A stretch of DNA of 64,000 nt from Persicaria tinctoria (lineage: Eukaryota > Streptophyta > Magnoliopsida > Caryophyllales > Polygonaceae), in the NCBI GenBank assembly GCA_037127255.1, contig JBANSL010000005.1:7688001-7752000 (forward strand), read 5' to 3'. The notes under the pieces were generated by a model. That model was not told where the DNA came from and ran no database searches. It saw only the letters and a list, made by a program, of their open reading frames with translations. Positions 12,001-22,800 of the stretch are shown here, in pieces; position 1 is the stretch's first letter, and every line of letters begins with the position of its first letter. A program made the translations under genes and the position numbers.

Positions 12001-14931
12001 GACTGTAGGGGGAATATGAAGCTCACCACCATTAATCTTATGTCTTTCATATTCAAGGAGAGCCTGAAAATACAGTAAAACAATTAGAGAAGCAGAAAAC
12101 TAGATACTTACATGTAAAGGGCAAAAAAAATACACAAATGAAATAAGTACAAAAAAAAAGGAATTTGGCAGTGGATGATAAATAAACCGTTCCTTAAATA
12201 AATTTAACAACCATTAATTTTCCATTTGTATTAGTTAGTTTCCAGGAGAGAAGCTGGAAAGGTCTTTAAAAGGACATTTTTTAAGGCTTCTGAAAGGAGG
12301 ACACGTTATTAGCTGTAATGTGTGTAAAATAATAGTATAAATAAAGGGACAAAGAATTATATATGCTACTTATGCTCAATGGAGAACTATATCTGCTATG
12401 TTTGCTCAATGGATATGGTTCAACTTGAGGGTCCTCCAAGCCTAAAATTGTTACTGCGCAGGTAAGAAGGCATAAATCTGTCTTTCCCTACACCTCACAG
12501 TGTTTCAGCCTATTATCACTGCACATTTAATACTTAATTTATCCAACACTTAATGAAACACAAAGTAGCATTTGAAACATTACTGTAGCGCTAAAGCTCA
12601 TTTTCAAATCAAAGTTTATTATTCCAGGGTTAGTAACCCTCCAGGCAGCAACATCTTGGTTTGTCCTAGTTACTTCTGTATTGCTTAGCTTATATAGGAT
12701 ATCATAAATACTTCATATAAGTACCACTTTCAACACTCAGCAGAAATACTTACGCCGAAATATTGCAAGAAGGAAAAAAAGATATTCAAGAGATGTTCAT
12801 GAAGTCTAGTGCCTCATTGCATTAAAATAAAAGAGCATTGAAAAGGCACATAAAATTATACCTTCTCGTAAAATATACGGAATGTCCACGAAACAGTTGT
12901 ACAAGTCCTGCATGGGTTATCAGAGGAAAGAAATATAAGTCCACCCTTACAGTTCAATTTGCAAGGCCCTAAAAGTGACTTGATACTTAAACAATAGTTC
13001 CATAAACATTATTCTATCGGGGGAAGAAAAAATTAAACACAAAACCAAATGTAAATGACAAAGGTATATAGCACACTATCCCTAAATTTTAACAAAAGAA
13101 TGGCAGTAAGAAAAGCATTGCTCATTACTTTGGGGGGTTGAAGGACTCGCCTACTTGACGCCACAACTTACATGCAGTTACCTAGAAAAAAGACAAACAT
13201 TACAAAATCGTGTAAGAATACAAAACAACACATTACATTATAAGCATAGATTGCTCAGCATAAATTTAATATCAAGCAGATGATCATCTACAGAGTTCAA
13301 CATGCATGCACAAAAACTTGCATTTGTTATATGTACATATGTATATATTCATTATGGATGAAAAGTTTATTACACGTGTGTATTCGTGAAATGGAGGTTA
13401 CGCTGTCTCACCTTACCTTAAAAAAATGACTCTAGGAGTCAGCACTCTTAAGTTGGCTGTCAATGCGATACCACTAGGAAAGGATACACAAGGTTCAAGA
13501 TTTAACTTTTAAGGAACTTATTGATTTCAAATCTCATGTGCTTGTGTCTTGTGATCAATAATTATTTGTCTAACTATTTACATATCGTTCTGTGCATGTT
13601 TAAGATCTAATCATTCATGCTAAAAGATAGTTAAAACCTAAAGCTAGTTGGTTTGTCAAAACCAATCTAAAATCCAAGGCAGAGAACCAGTTTAACTCCA
13701 CCAGTCCACCCAACTATCTTCATAACAATTAGAAACCATTATAACAACATTTCATGTAACAATGTTCATGTGCACGGATTACAGACATAAGTAACAGATA
13801 GTCAACACGGTTTATACCTTGTCATAGCCACCCAATTTGATTACGGCTCTCCATAACCTAGAGAAAAGCAAACAAAATTAGCCAACAGAGAGAGGAAGTG
13901 GAGCTAGAGACTAGAAATAACACATGCAAACAGAAGCTTAGCCTGAGCGGGGAAAAAAGTGCTTACTTGAGAAGGTTTAGTGGCTCTCCATAGAACTTTG
14001 GAGCCTTAAAATCCAAGCCTTTCTCTCTAAACAAATTCTCCAATTCTTTTATAAACGCTGATTGTTCTTCTTCTGTTCCTGATTCGCAGCCCTCTGAAGC
14101 ATCATCAAACATAAATAGTTGGTTTCCTGCTGTGCTTTCAGGCATGGACACATCTTTTACTTTTTCCACATCGTCTGCAACCATAGCAATCCCTTTCATA
14201 TTCTCCTCATCTTTCACTTCTCTCAGATTTTTATCATCCATTGCAGAAGACCCATCACAAGTTGCATCCCTTCCAGCATGACTTCCAGAAGTACAACCAT
14301 CATCAGTACCTCTTTCACATTTGACATAATCAACTCCTTTGGACATTGCATCAAGATGTTGTTGATCATGAGGCCCAACAGAAGCTTGTTCATTTTCAGT
14401 GTGAGTTTTGTCATTCACTATCCCAGCATTATCTACAGAGTTATCTGGATCAGGAATATCTGAGTGCATCTCCAAGTCATTATGATCAGAATCCTTTGGA
14501 TTATCGTCTTCCTTGATATCCTCATCATTTTCCATTTTTTCCTTATATACAGGATCTTCCTCATGCAATATGTCACAATTGACGCTACCTGCCATTCTGG
14601 TATCTTCATCCATATTAGCAGCCTCCTGGTCAGTGTTACTAGTGTCCACTTGCTGTTTAGGCCTCAGATATACATCAGCGTTCTGATCATTAACCTCTTC
14701 TTCATCCTGCTCTTCTTCTCCATCCTCGTCTTCTATCTCTTGCTCCTCACTCATCTGCTCTTTATCCTCCGCTTCATCATTGACTTCTTCTTTATCCTCA
14801 TCCACTATCTCCGTGTCCATCTCATCAGCTACAGAACCAGAAGTGTCTTTACTTGCCTCTCTGTTCTCCTTGACTTTAGCCATTTCAACCTCTGCAACTT
14901 GTATAAAACCCTCAGGATCAGCCACTTCCAT
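9039..14931 (-). CDS. ARID/BRIGHT DNA-binding protein with C-terminal HSP20-like domain
   Basis: Twelve coding exons on the minus strand, all with GT-AG introns and matching phases: 14931-13967, 13857-13818, 13181-13129, 12907-12862, 12063-11974, 11272-11150, 11045-10994, 10915-10843, 10501-10435, 10163-10113, 9431-9339, 9140-9039. The joined frame is 1755 nt, 584 aa. Residues 1-280 are acidic, rich in D/E, and low complexity. The ARID domain spans about 283-373 (FYGEPLNLLKLWRAVIKLGG, then KLWRQVGESFNPP and VSWTFRIFYEK). A basic linker follows (REKQLKNIG, KQKRKKP-type). Residues about 490-584 form an alpha-crystallin/HSP20-like fold (GPPADWVKINV, YALVPGLLREEVRVQ, GRLVISGEPE, PFEQSD end). This domain order is that of the plant ARID5/ARID6-like family, nuclear AT-rich DNA-binding proteins associated with chromatin. 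The start is the first ATG of exon 1 and gives the acidic N-terminus. The exact paralogue is not assigned. Confidence 0.9.
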
Positions 14932-15987
14932 TTAGAATCGTCCATATTACTAATCTCATTAACTCATGGTACACAATTAAAAACCCAGAGTTGCAAAGCC
15001 AATAAGACAATAATCTATCATGTAAAATAAAAGCAAAAGAGAACTGAAATTGGGTTTACTGATGTCTTCTTTTTTATTGGGTTGGAATGATGCCTCTGGG
15101 TTGAGCTCCAATTCCAATCATTTACATCCCAGATAAACTAAGAAAGCCCCAAAGAAGGACATACATTTTCAAATTATCAGTCCAATACTCAGTTACTCAC
15201 AGGTTCATAAAACACACAAAATGCAGTACCAGCAGTCGAAAACCATTTTGTTAGGGCAGCCAAATCGGAAAACACAAACTAAAAACAGAAAATAATCTTG
15301 TATAATCTCTAAAGCCAACATAGTAGTAGCTCTTTCAACGAACCAAAACTAGCATTTCCAACAATGAATGAAACCCTAAAAATGCAAACTTTGAATAACC
15401 TAACAACGAGAAATTGCATCACAATAGCAACGCGCCAGAAAACAAGAGAAATTCATAGCTCGCTTGACCTATAAACAGTATAAATTCACAAATCGGAAGC
15501 AAAAACCAAAACTTGCTCCAGCTTAGAAGTTAAAAAGGAACGTTTCAGCTGGCAAAAAGGTAACTGACCTACCGCACACGGGAACCGCTTCGACTCTCTA
15601 CAGAAGTAGCGAGCGAGAAAGTAAACGACGTCGTCAGACGAAGAAATTGGGTACGCCGGCGGTTTAGGGGGGATTCGTCCACACCACCTTCACCGCTACT
15701 GTTTCGTGTTACTGTGAGTACTGCAATTTCCACAGGTCGCCTATGGAAGCCCCCGGCATAGCCTCTCTCTCTCTCTCTTCACCTGAGATATCTCCGTTTT
15801 CTCTCTCTTGCTCGGATTAGATACGATTTGGGGCCCACTAAGCTAAGGCCCGTATAATAATGACCCGGCTGGCCCAATGTTCTATTTTCAGCCCGGCCCA
15901 TTATATTTCTATTCCAATAATTTAATTTAAGAAACACACTTAGCCCTCAATAAAGACAATAATACTCTCTGCTAACCAAATCATGTC
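14932..15987 (-). promoter_or_regulatory. 5' UTR/promoter region of the ARID gene
   Basis: Lies upstream of the ARID start codon. A (CT)n tract at about 15762-15780 and a GC-richer segment near 15590-15700 (minus-strand GAGAGAG and GTCGTTTAC words) look like a plant 5' UTR and core promoter. A 5' UTR intron is possible, since the 15000-15570 stretch is AT-rich and intron-like, but its splice sites are not certain. The plus-strand frame 14464-15030 is the antisense of the acidic exon. Confidence 0.4.
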
Positions 15988-16255
15988 ATTTAAGTTTTTT
16001 TTTTGTTTTTTTATTAGGTATAAATTCGAGTTCAGACATACTTACATCTCAAAAGCCGACAGGTCGACAGACGGATAACCGTCAAAGCAAACAAAAAATA
16101 CAATGATGGTGCAAAATACAGGCAAGAACTCTACAATAGCGACACATCAGGAGTCACCTGTGGGTAGTAAAGACGAACCTCCAAGGAAACATTCTTCTGA
16201 ATAAAGGAGACGCCTTGATACACACTACCACCACCCCGACTTATTTCGACTCCGA
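15988..16255 (-). mobile_element. 5'-truncated LINE-like retroposon (copy D)
   Basis: Minus strand: the 3' end is the A-rich tail (poly-T at about 15990-16012 on the plus strand), preceded by CGAATTTATACCTAAT, a GACGGTTATCCGTC hairpin and CGACCTGTCGG. The upstream words TGGAGGTTCGTCTTTACTAC and CTCCTGATG match the copies at 47.5 and 52.2 kb. Only about 265 bp remain. No clear target duplication. Confidence 0.6.
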
Positions 16256-16323
16256 CTAGAGATTTGTTTAAGTGATTGAATCTTTCTAATGACTAGAGAT
16301 TTGTTTTTCGAAAAAATAAAGCA

Positions 16324-16552
16324 CTACCTCAGTTTCAAAATAAAAATCGTTTGACTTTTTGCACGTTTTTTTAAGGAGGTAAAATATCTATAAAAAAAAT
16401 TTTATCAATTTTTTTTTACAAATTGATTGATACTTATTAGTAATAAGTATTGATTTTTAGAAAAAATCGATTAAAAAAATATTTTATAGAGTTTTTAGCT
16501 CCTTCTGAAATGTGCAAAAAGTCAAACGATATTTATTTTGAAACGGATGGAG
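16324..16552. mobile_element. Stowaway-type MITE
   Basis: The inverted ends pair CAGTTTCAAAATAAA...CGTTTGACTTTTTGCACG with GTGCAAAAAGTCAAACG...TTTGAAACGGATGGAG (ending 16552, followed by TA). The left TA appears to have mutated to CA. Same family as the elements at 59777 and 61258. Non-coding. Confidence 0.7.
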
Positions 16553-16786
16553 TAATGATTTGGGTTTGGGGTATAAAAGGACTTCTCTAGACTCCTTATC
16601 AGTTATAAGCACCAAATCTAGCTTCCATTAAAGTGATGATTATTCTCTACGAAAAGATCTAACTTGAGCTTTAGAGGGTTCTCCAAATGAGAAGAACCCC
16701 GCCCCCAAATGTTGTTTGTTCTTGTGTTGCAAAGTCCGGATATTGACGCTGGACGTCAATCTCCTTCAACAACTACTTGTGCGGAT

Positions 16787-17132
16787 TATTTTATTTATTT
16801 ATTTTATAACGAGGAACCCACCTTTGGCGGTAAACTCCGAGCAGGTGACCCAGCCGGCAAGAGCCACGTACCAGGTAAACCGGCTTGCGCCGACCGGCTC
16901 GACCCACTGGTGGGGAGCAAGGCAAATCTTGGAAGGAAATTCCAAGGAAAGGGGCGGAGGCAGGGATCGAACTCGGGACCTCCTTTCCACCCTCTTGCTC
17001 CTCACCACTAGCCCTAGGCCACCCCCGACGGGGGCAAAATATGGGATTTGAACCTGCGTCTACCATACCCTACCCCCGCTTCACAGTGTCCTTATCCGTC
17101 TTTTACTAAAGAATACCGTGTGCTCGCTACTT
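16787..17132 (-). mobile_element. Dimeric tRNA-type SINE with 11-bp target duplication
   Basis: Flanked by CTTGTGCGGAT at 16776-16786 and 17133-17143. Read on the minus strand, a first B-box GGTTCAAATCC (17056-17046) is followed by an A-box-like GTGGCCTAGGGCTAGTGG (about 17022-17005) and a second B-box GAGTTCGATCC (about 16974-16964), so two tRNA-related heads are joined. The 3' end is an A/T-rich TAAAATAAATAAATAAAAT tail at 16787-16806. Open frames across it are shadows. Confidence 0.75.
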
Positions 17133-17143
17133 CTTGTGCGGAT

Positions 17144-17807
17144 ATTTCCCTATATAGGCCCCAACTATTTTGATTTCATAAAACGGTGAGGGTAGGAGGA
17201 GGTGGCTTTGGCTTTGGCATTGGCTTAGGGTGGAGTCTCCGAATAGCAATGAAGACGCTTATGCCAATCGAAACTACAAAAAGGATGATACCAATTTGTT
17301 ACAGTAAGTTTTAGTTTCTAAAGTTCCGGTAAGCCAAACCTGACGGGTTAAATTAGGTAGTTAAGTTGAAAGTCGATGTTTAGTCTTGAATCTTGATTTT
17401 GAAGTAATTGAAGCCGTCAGATTGAGCCAAACCTATCCTCGAGTTCTAAAGTTCCGGTAAGCCAAACAGAGAGACTGATCCCAGAGTTGTTCAATGGTCC
17501 GAACCTGGCTCGAATCAAATCAAACCAAACCTTAAAATGGGCAGATCGAGGACCGGACCTAAACTCATAGGTTCAAAAAACCTGTTAACGAAGTATACAG
17601 ATTTAATAACAAAACAGCGTCCTCTGTCATAAGTAAAATGAAACCATGGAGCACATCTTAATTAAATAGGCCACAGGCTTCCAATAACCAACTCCAGTCC
17701 TTGTTCTATGTATCTTTGCAGGGATTTTACATTGCGAGATTGCATTTCACGGTTTCCCCCCAATATATGTGTATTTACAACCGAAATTGAAACAACTTAC
17801 AAAGCTT
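17144..17807. other. Intergenic, 3' flank of DGAT2
   Basis: No gene recognised. A 23-bp direct repeat containing CTAAAGTTCCGGTAAGCCAA occurs at about 17318 and 17447, 129 bp apart. The stretch next to 17808 is probably the DGAT2 3' UTR. Confidence 0.45.
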
Positions 17808-20800
17808 TCAAAGAACTTTCAACTGAAGATCAGGATGGCCAACCCTTGTTTTGTGCCTCTCAAATAGGTCTCTGAGCGATTCTACAAATCGGCTGTGTAT
17901 TTCCGCCACCTGCAAGATAAATGCAATGAAATGGAGGGAGAGACTTGAGAGCTCCTGGTGTATGTTCAAACCAAATCTTTTCATATTGCTCAATGATTCT
18001 TACAGAATGAGGGACCAAATTCTGGCAAGACTCAAGAGGAAGCCCTAAAGATCTACAGAACTCAGCATCATTAACGTGATCAAACTGAAAGAGAGGTAGC
18101 ACTTAATGGCGATTTGGCATAGATCAAACCAAGCAAATTTTGGGGGAAATGGGATGAGCATGACTATGTTCATATATGTGCAATGTAAGATTTGAGAGAA
18201 TTGGGATGAACATGACTATGTTTGTATTTTGCAATGTAATGGATGGTCATGAGTTGCATCAAAGAGGGTTTGATTTATGTCATTGGAACTGAAGAACGCA
18301 GAATAGAATGTGTACTTTTGTGCCACCGATTCTGGAGAGGGGCAGAAGAAACAAGCCATGTCTCATATTTTCATCTCACATACTGTCAGCTAGACTCACC
18401 AAATGCTAAACTGTATATGGACAATGCACTGGACTTATCAGTCCATTTGTTCAAAGAGAACAGTTCAGTAATTCTATGTAGAAAGCAAGCACTAAGAGCT
18501 ACAAAACCAAGATAGATATCTTTAGCATGTTACTTTTCAATCAAAAACTATAAAAAGACAAGGGGCAACCGTACTGTGCAATCTGCTATCGATTCATTAG
18601 AACATTTATCACCAACCAGGTATTCACAGGAGTGCAACAGAAACTATACCTCGTCCACAGTTGGATTTGGATTCTTCTTAACCTCGATAGGTCTACCAAC
18701 AACCACATGCATGGGACGCCGAAATGGCAAGGGTGATCTGCAAAGAACAACAGGATGGATTAACAGGTCTGTTTGTGTGTTTTGGGAGGTGACTTCTTGA
18801 GGGAAAATACAACTTTCTATATTGAATCATTGAACAAGATTATTGCCATAAGGAGACTCAACTTGGTGAAACTACTTCTAGATAAACAACCTGACCTTGT
18901 ACCAGAACGTTCCAAGAATTAACCTTTTTTTAACGCCAAATAATAGAAGAAACACTATTTTCTCTTATCCAAGAATTTTTGGTGTCATCAAAGTTTAAAT
19001 GCAAATAGTTTCTCCCCTCTTTTCCACTAAAAGAATGCCCCGTAGTATTGTCAAGTAGAGAGAAGAAATTTAGTTTCAGGTTTTAGCTCCAAACAATCTT
19101 TTTCATAAACACAATTACAAGCAGGCAGTCACTTAAAGGGACATTTGCTGTACCCAAAAACTCCCCAGAAAAAAATTGGAGTGAACTTGATGAGCCTTGA
19201 GAATTGCAAGAACAGTTCGCCTTGTGGTTTCCACCAACTGTATGCCTCTGACTGCAGCAAATGAGCAAAATGAGAACAAAGTTTTAATTTTCCATCAAAC
19301 TGAATATTTTTTTTTGATAAAATGAATAGGTGTTGCTTAGATTTAGAAACAAACTATACTTGGCCAAAGCAAAACACTGGAACCAAAGGTGCACCCTGCT
19401 CAATTGCAATGCGAACAAATCCTTTTCTTTTCATTATAAAGGCTATCTGCAAAGTGAATTAAGGTAAAAGAACATCAGCAAGTAATGTTATCCATCCTGC
19501 CTTGTTGTATTGGTCTTGGAGCAAATCTTGAAGAGATGTTTCTTTTCTCCAATTTCACCACTTCACGGTTCACATCCATCAATCTAGGACCAGTTTCAAC
19601 ACGTTTTTAAAGAGAAAGGACAGAGAGATGGCCAGATCATGACATAATAATATCAAAACAACAATTTATAGAACCTCGCAACTGTGCTCCATGTAAAAGC
19701 TCTCCTGCACACCACCCGGAACTATGAGGCAGCTATATCCAGAAGACAACAAGGAGGCGAAATTTTCCCTGGTAGCCGAAGAGAGTCCAAGCCATGTCCA
19801 TATATGCCTGAGGAATGGAGTGTAGAACACCTGATAGTTTACAGATGGACAATGAAAATGATGAGAACATCCAAGAAAGATCTCTAAGTAGCATTGAAGC
19901 CTTAGTAAAAACTTACTGCTGTACTTGCAAGAACTTTAATCTTTGAAAGTGGCAAGTAGCCAGTGAGATCAGCAAGTGAGACACACCCAATTGGCAAAAC
20001 CGAATGTGGTTCATAGCCAAAAACTGCAGAATAAATAAATCAAAAGGCTAGATCAGAAGAGTGCTTTTGACAAGAATATCAAAATAGTCATTCACTTCAA
20101 ATTTCAAGTAAATGAACGAATCAAAAAATCATGAATTTGGAGCCTACATTCTCTTGAGACAATAGCTGCTTTATGCATATATATCCCAAATGAAGTTATT
20201 TATTCAATTTATGCTTAGCATACAATTAGTTGCATCATCTTTCATAAAGTAGCAACATCAACCCAAATGAAGTTATTTATTCAATTTGCTTTATAATTTA
20301 AAAAAAATCACTGTCACGATCTTCATTCTTCAATATCTTTCACTCATCCCAAATGACTTTCCATCACTAAAAATCCATAACTACTACCACAAGACCCCGG
20401 GATCCATCTATATCCCCAGACCTAACATATGCCAGAATAATTATAGTATGTAGTTTTATTTTGTAAGACACCATGGCATACACCTCCAAAGCACGAAGCC
20501 TATTGGGACAAGTCAACATGTTTGAAACAACGCCATATATCTACAACATTCTGAATCATTGAACTGAATAAAAAACCACTTTTCTCTGCTCAAAGTAGAT
20601 GCAGGGATTAAAATTTAATGCTACTTCACAATGCATAATCCACTCATATTTAATTTTTCAACTGCACTCTCTAGGTGTAGGAAGGGTTTACTATGATCCC
20701 ATCCGGGGGCAAGGTTGTAGTTTCAGCAGCAGTCTAGCAAAGCAACAAGATACCAAAAAGATCGAGTTCAAGATCATCCGTTTACCACAATAGACCGAAT

Positions 20801-21453
20801 TCCCTAGTGCAAACCTCCAGAAAAAAATTCAAAAATCAACAATCAGAAAGGAGCAAGAGTCACACCATAAGCGCGATCTGGATCAAAGGACTTATAGTCT
20901 TCTACCATAAGTGTAATGGGGAAATATCCACAAGCATGCTTACATATATACCTGGTTAAGAAAAAATATATCAACAAGCTCAAAAGTCACATCCATTGCA
21001 TATCAATCACAAAAGGAACTCAATAAAGAAAGGAAGCAAATGCATCAATGATCAAACAATAAAATCAGTCAATGAAGTAAGCAAAACCTGGCCAATTTCC
21101 GCCCAAATCTATCATTATCATCCACAGGAATGGCCACGAAGAACACAAGCAAGCCAAAAAGCACCCTACAAAAACAACGGTTCTCAATATCTCGCGCTCA
21201 GAGAAGTTCGATTCGAGACTTGGACGGAGAAAACAAAGAAAAACAGAAGGTGAGAGAAAACGAACGCAATGGCTTTGGAGGGAGGGAGGAAGGAGAACGC
21301 AGCCAGAACAAGCAAGACATTGAAATGGACAGAGCCAAGCCACAAGCCAACGGCGAGGAGTGAATTGATAAGCGAGCCTGGCTTGGATTCAAACACCGTG
21401 ATCTCCGGCTTCTCCACCGGCGACGGCGAGCTACCAGGAACTGAATCCGCCAT
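17808..21453 (-). CDS. DGAT2: Diacylglycerol O-acyltransferase 2 (DGAT2)
   Basis: Nine coding exons on the minus strand: 21453-21266, 21165-21088, 20951-20866, 20023-19917, 19830-19675, 19446-19360, 19251-19154, 18737-18650, 17909-17808. All introns are GT-AG and phases match. CDS 990 nt, 329 aa, the usual plant DGAT2 length. The enzyme transfers a fatty acyl group from acyl-CoA to diacylglycerol at the ER membrane, the last step of triacylglycerol synthesis. Visible hallmarks: hydrophobic segments at about 35-75; YFPIT near 99-103; plant-type EPHS active-site motif at 122-125 ([13 protein letters not shown]); PGGVQE at about 191-196; [20 protein letters not shown] (213-232); [11 protein letters not shown]-terminal [13 protein letters not shown]. 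The start ATG at 21453 opens the hydrophilic N-terminus before the first membrane segment. It lies in tandem with, and upstream of, the ARID gene, but plant genes are separately transcribed. No disruption is visible. Intron 1 is only 100 bp. Confidence 0.93.
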
Positions 21454-22025
21454 CGCCGCCGATTGACTGCGAGATCCGTGTGGGAGGATTTTCCCCCTTT
21501 TTTGGCTGCGCTTTTTTGGGGATCAGAGACGGCCAAAAGGGAAGGAGATGGAAATCAGGAAATGTGTAGAAAGTTTTCCTTCTTCGCGGCTGCTCGCTCG
21601 CTCCCGGGAGGAGGTGATGGAAACGGGGGGCACGTGGGCGTGGTTTGCGGTCTCACGTGGCCGGTGGCCCACACCGCTCTGCTTTGACACGCAACGACGC
21701 AATTACTCATTTTTATCACCACAAATAATACGCAATCGCTCAATTTGGTTGTTTGGTGTTAAGTGTTAACGGACAAAACTATGGGATCAATCAATATAAG
21801 TAAAAATGATAACCATCTTTAATGCAAATTTGTAAGGATTAAGGTTGCTTCCAATGTTTTTTTAAGAAAAAAAAGGTTGCTTTCGATTTTCAGGATCATT
21901 AGGAGTGTTATAACAATTTGACTCAGTTTTCATTTCTTAAGTTTTTCGCAAAATTAATACAGTGACGGATAGAATTCGAATTTGGGTTGGGTTCCTTATG
22001 GATAAACATACTTTTATTTTAAATA
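21454..22025 (-). promoter_or_regulatory. DGAT2 upstream region
   Basis: Directly upstream of the DGAT2 start. The first 200 bp are GC-rich and 21650-22025 is AT-rich. The segment 21787-21910 is similar to the two flanks of the copia insertion at 52.6-56.9 kb (see findings). No TATA box or specific element could be fixed with confidence. Confidence 0.4.
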
Positions 22026-22030
22026 AAAAG

Positions 22031-22239
22031 TGATAAAACAAGATAAGAAATATGTAGGGAGGAGAGATTGTATTGTATTTGTGGGTGTCTCTCAAAGGAG
22101 AAGTACAAGGTCTTATATAGACATAGATGGAGAGAGTTACAAAGGATTATCCATAAATTTGAGACCTTTTGTTTTCCACCATGTGGGGGTTATGGAGAGG
22201 TGAAACATCACAAGATAATAACTAGCTAGTTTTATAACA
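22031..22239 (-). repeat. 3' LTR of the outer copia-type element
   Basis: 209 bp, TG...CA, matched by 32789-33002. The adjacent CTCCCCCTTG (22240-22249) is the polypurine tract on the minus strand. Confidence 0.88.
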
Positions 22240-22261
22240 CTCCCCCTTGATGTGCACCTCG

Positions 22262-22800
22262 TAGTTTGCGTATTGCCTCGTTAAAAACCTCGCCTAGAAA
22301 AACCCAATGAGACAAAAACTAGGACTAAGGGAAAAAGAGTACAGATGTCGTTTGATACGCTTTGATCATACTGCCTCGTTAAAAACCTTGTCAGGAAAAC
22401 ACAGTGGGACGAAACCTGATCGAAGGAAGAAAAGAGTGCAGTGCGTATATTCTCCCCCTGAATTCAACATTCTTCTTGCAACTTTCTCATTCCGATAAGG
22501 TCATCGAATTTCTTGATCATTCTGACTTCATGAGCTTCATGGTCAAGTCTGAACATTGTCTTTGATGTGTACAAGCCGAAATGTCTTCATACATTGCAAT
22601 TGACATCGACGCGCTCGACCTATATGTCTTGTTGTTAAGCTGCTTTCAATACACAATCATAAGGTACTTCAGGACCCAGTGTGTCATTTGATCATGGGGG
22701 GATCTAGTGTATTAAAATGGTGTCTAAGTTGCCTCGTTAAAAACCTCAACTTGGAAAAACCCAATGGGATAAAAACCAAGTTCAAGGAAAAGAGTACAAC
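22262..22800 (-). repeat. Three copies of a GCCTCGTTAAAAACCT module
   Basis: Copies begin at about 22277, 22374 and 22731. Each has GCCTCGTTAAAAACCT, then a variable pair of words, an AACCCAATGGGA-like block and AAGGAAAAGAGTACA. They lie between the reverse-transcriptase remnant and the polypurine tract, in the 3' untranslated part of the element. In each copy the word after AAAACCT (for example CGCCTAG, TTGTCAGG, CAACTTGG) is the reverse complement of a later word, so each copy is also a hairpin. Confidence 0.75.

Noticed and set aside
14464..15030. 188-aa hydrophobic ORF on the plus strand
   Set aside because: Antisense of the acidic first exon of the ARID gene; Glu/Asp codons read backwards give Leu/Ile/Phe/Ser.
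17860..18102. 80-aa minus-strand ORF overlapping the last DGAT2 exon
   Set aside because: It reads the last exon in a different frame plus intron sequence; the spliced DGAT2 model uses 17808-17909 only.
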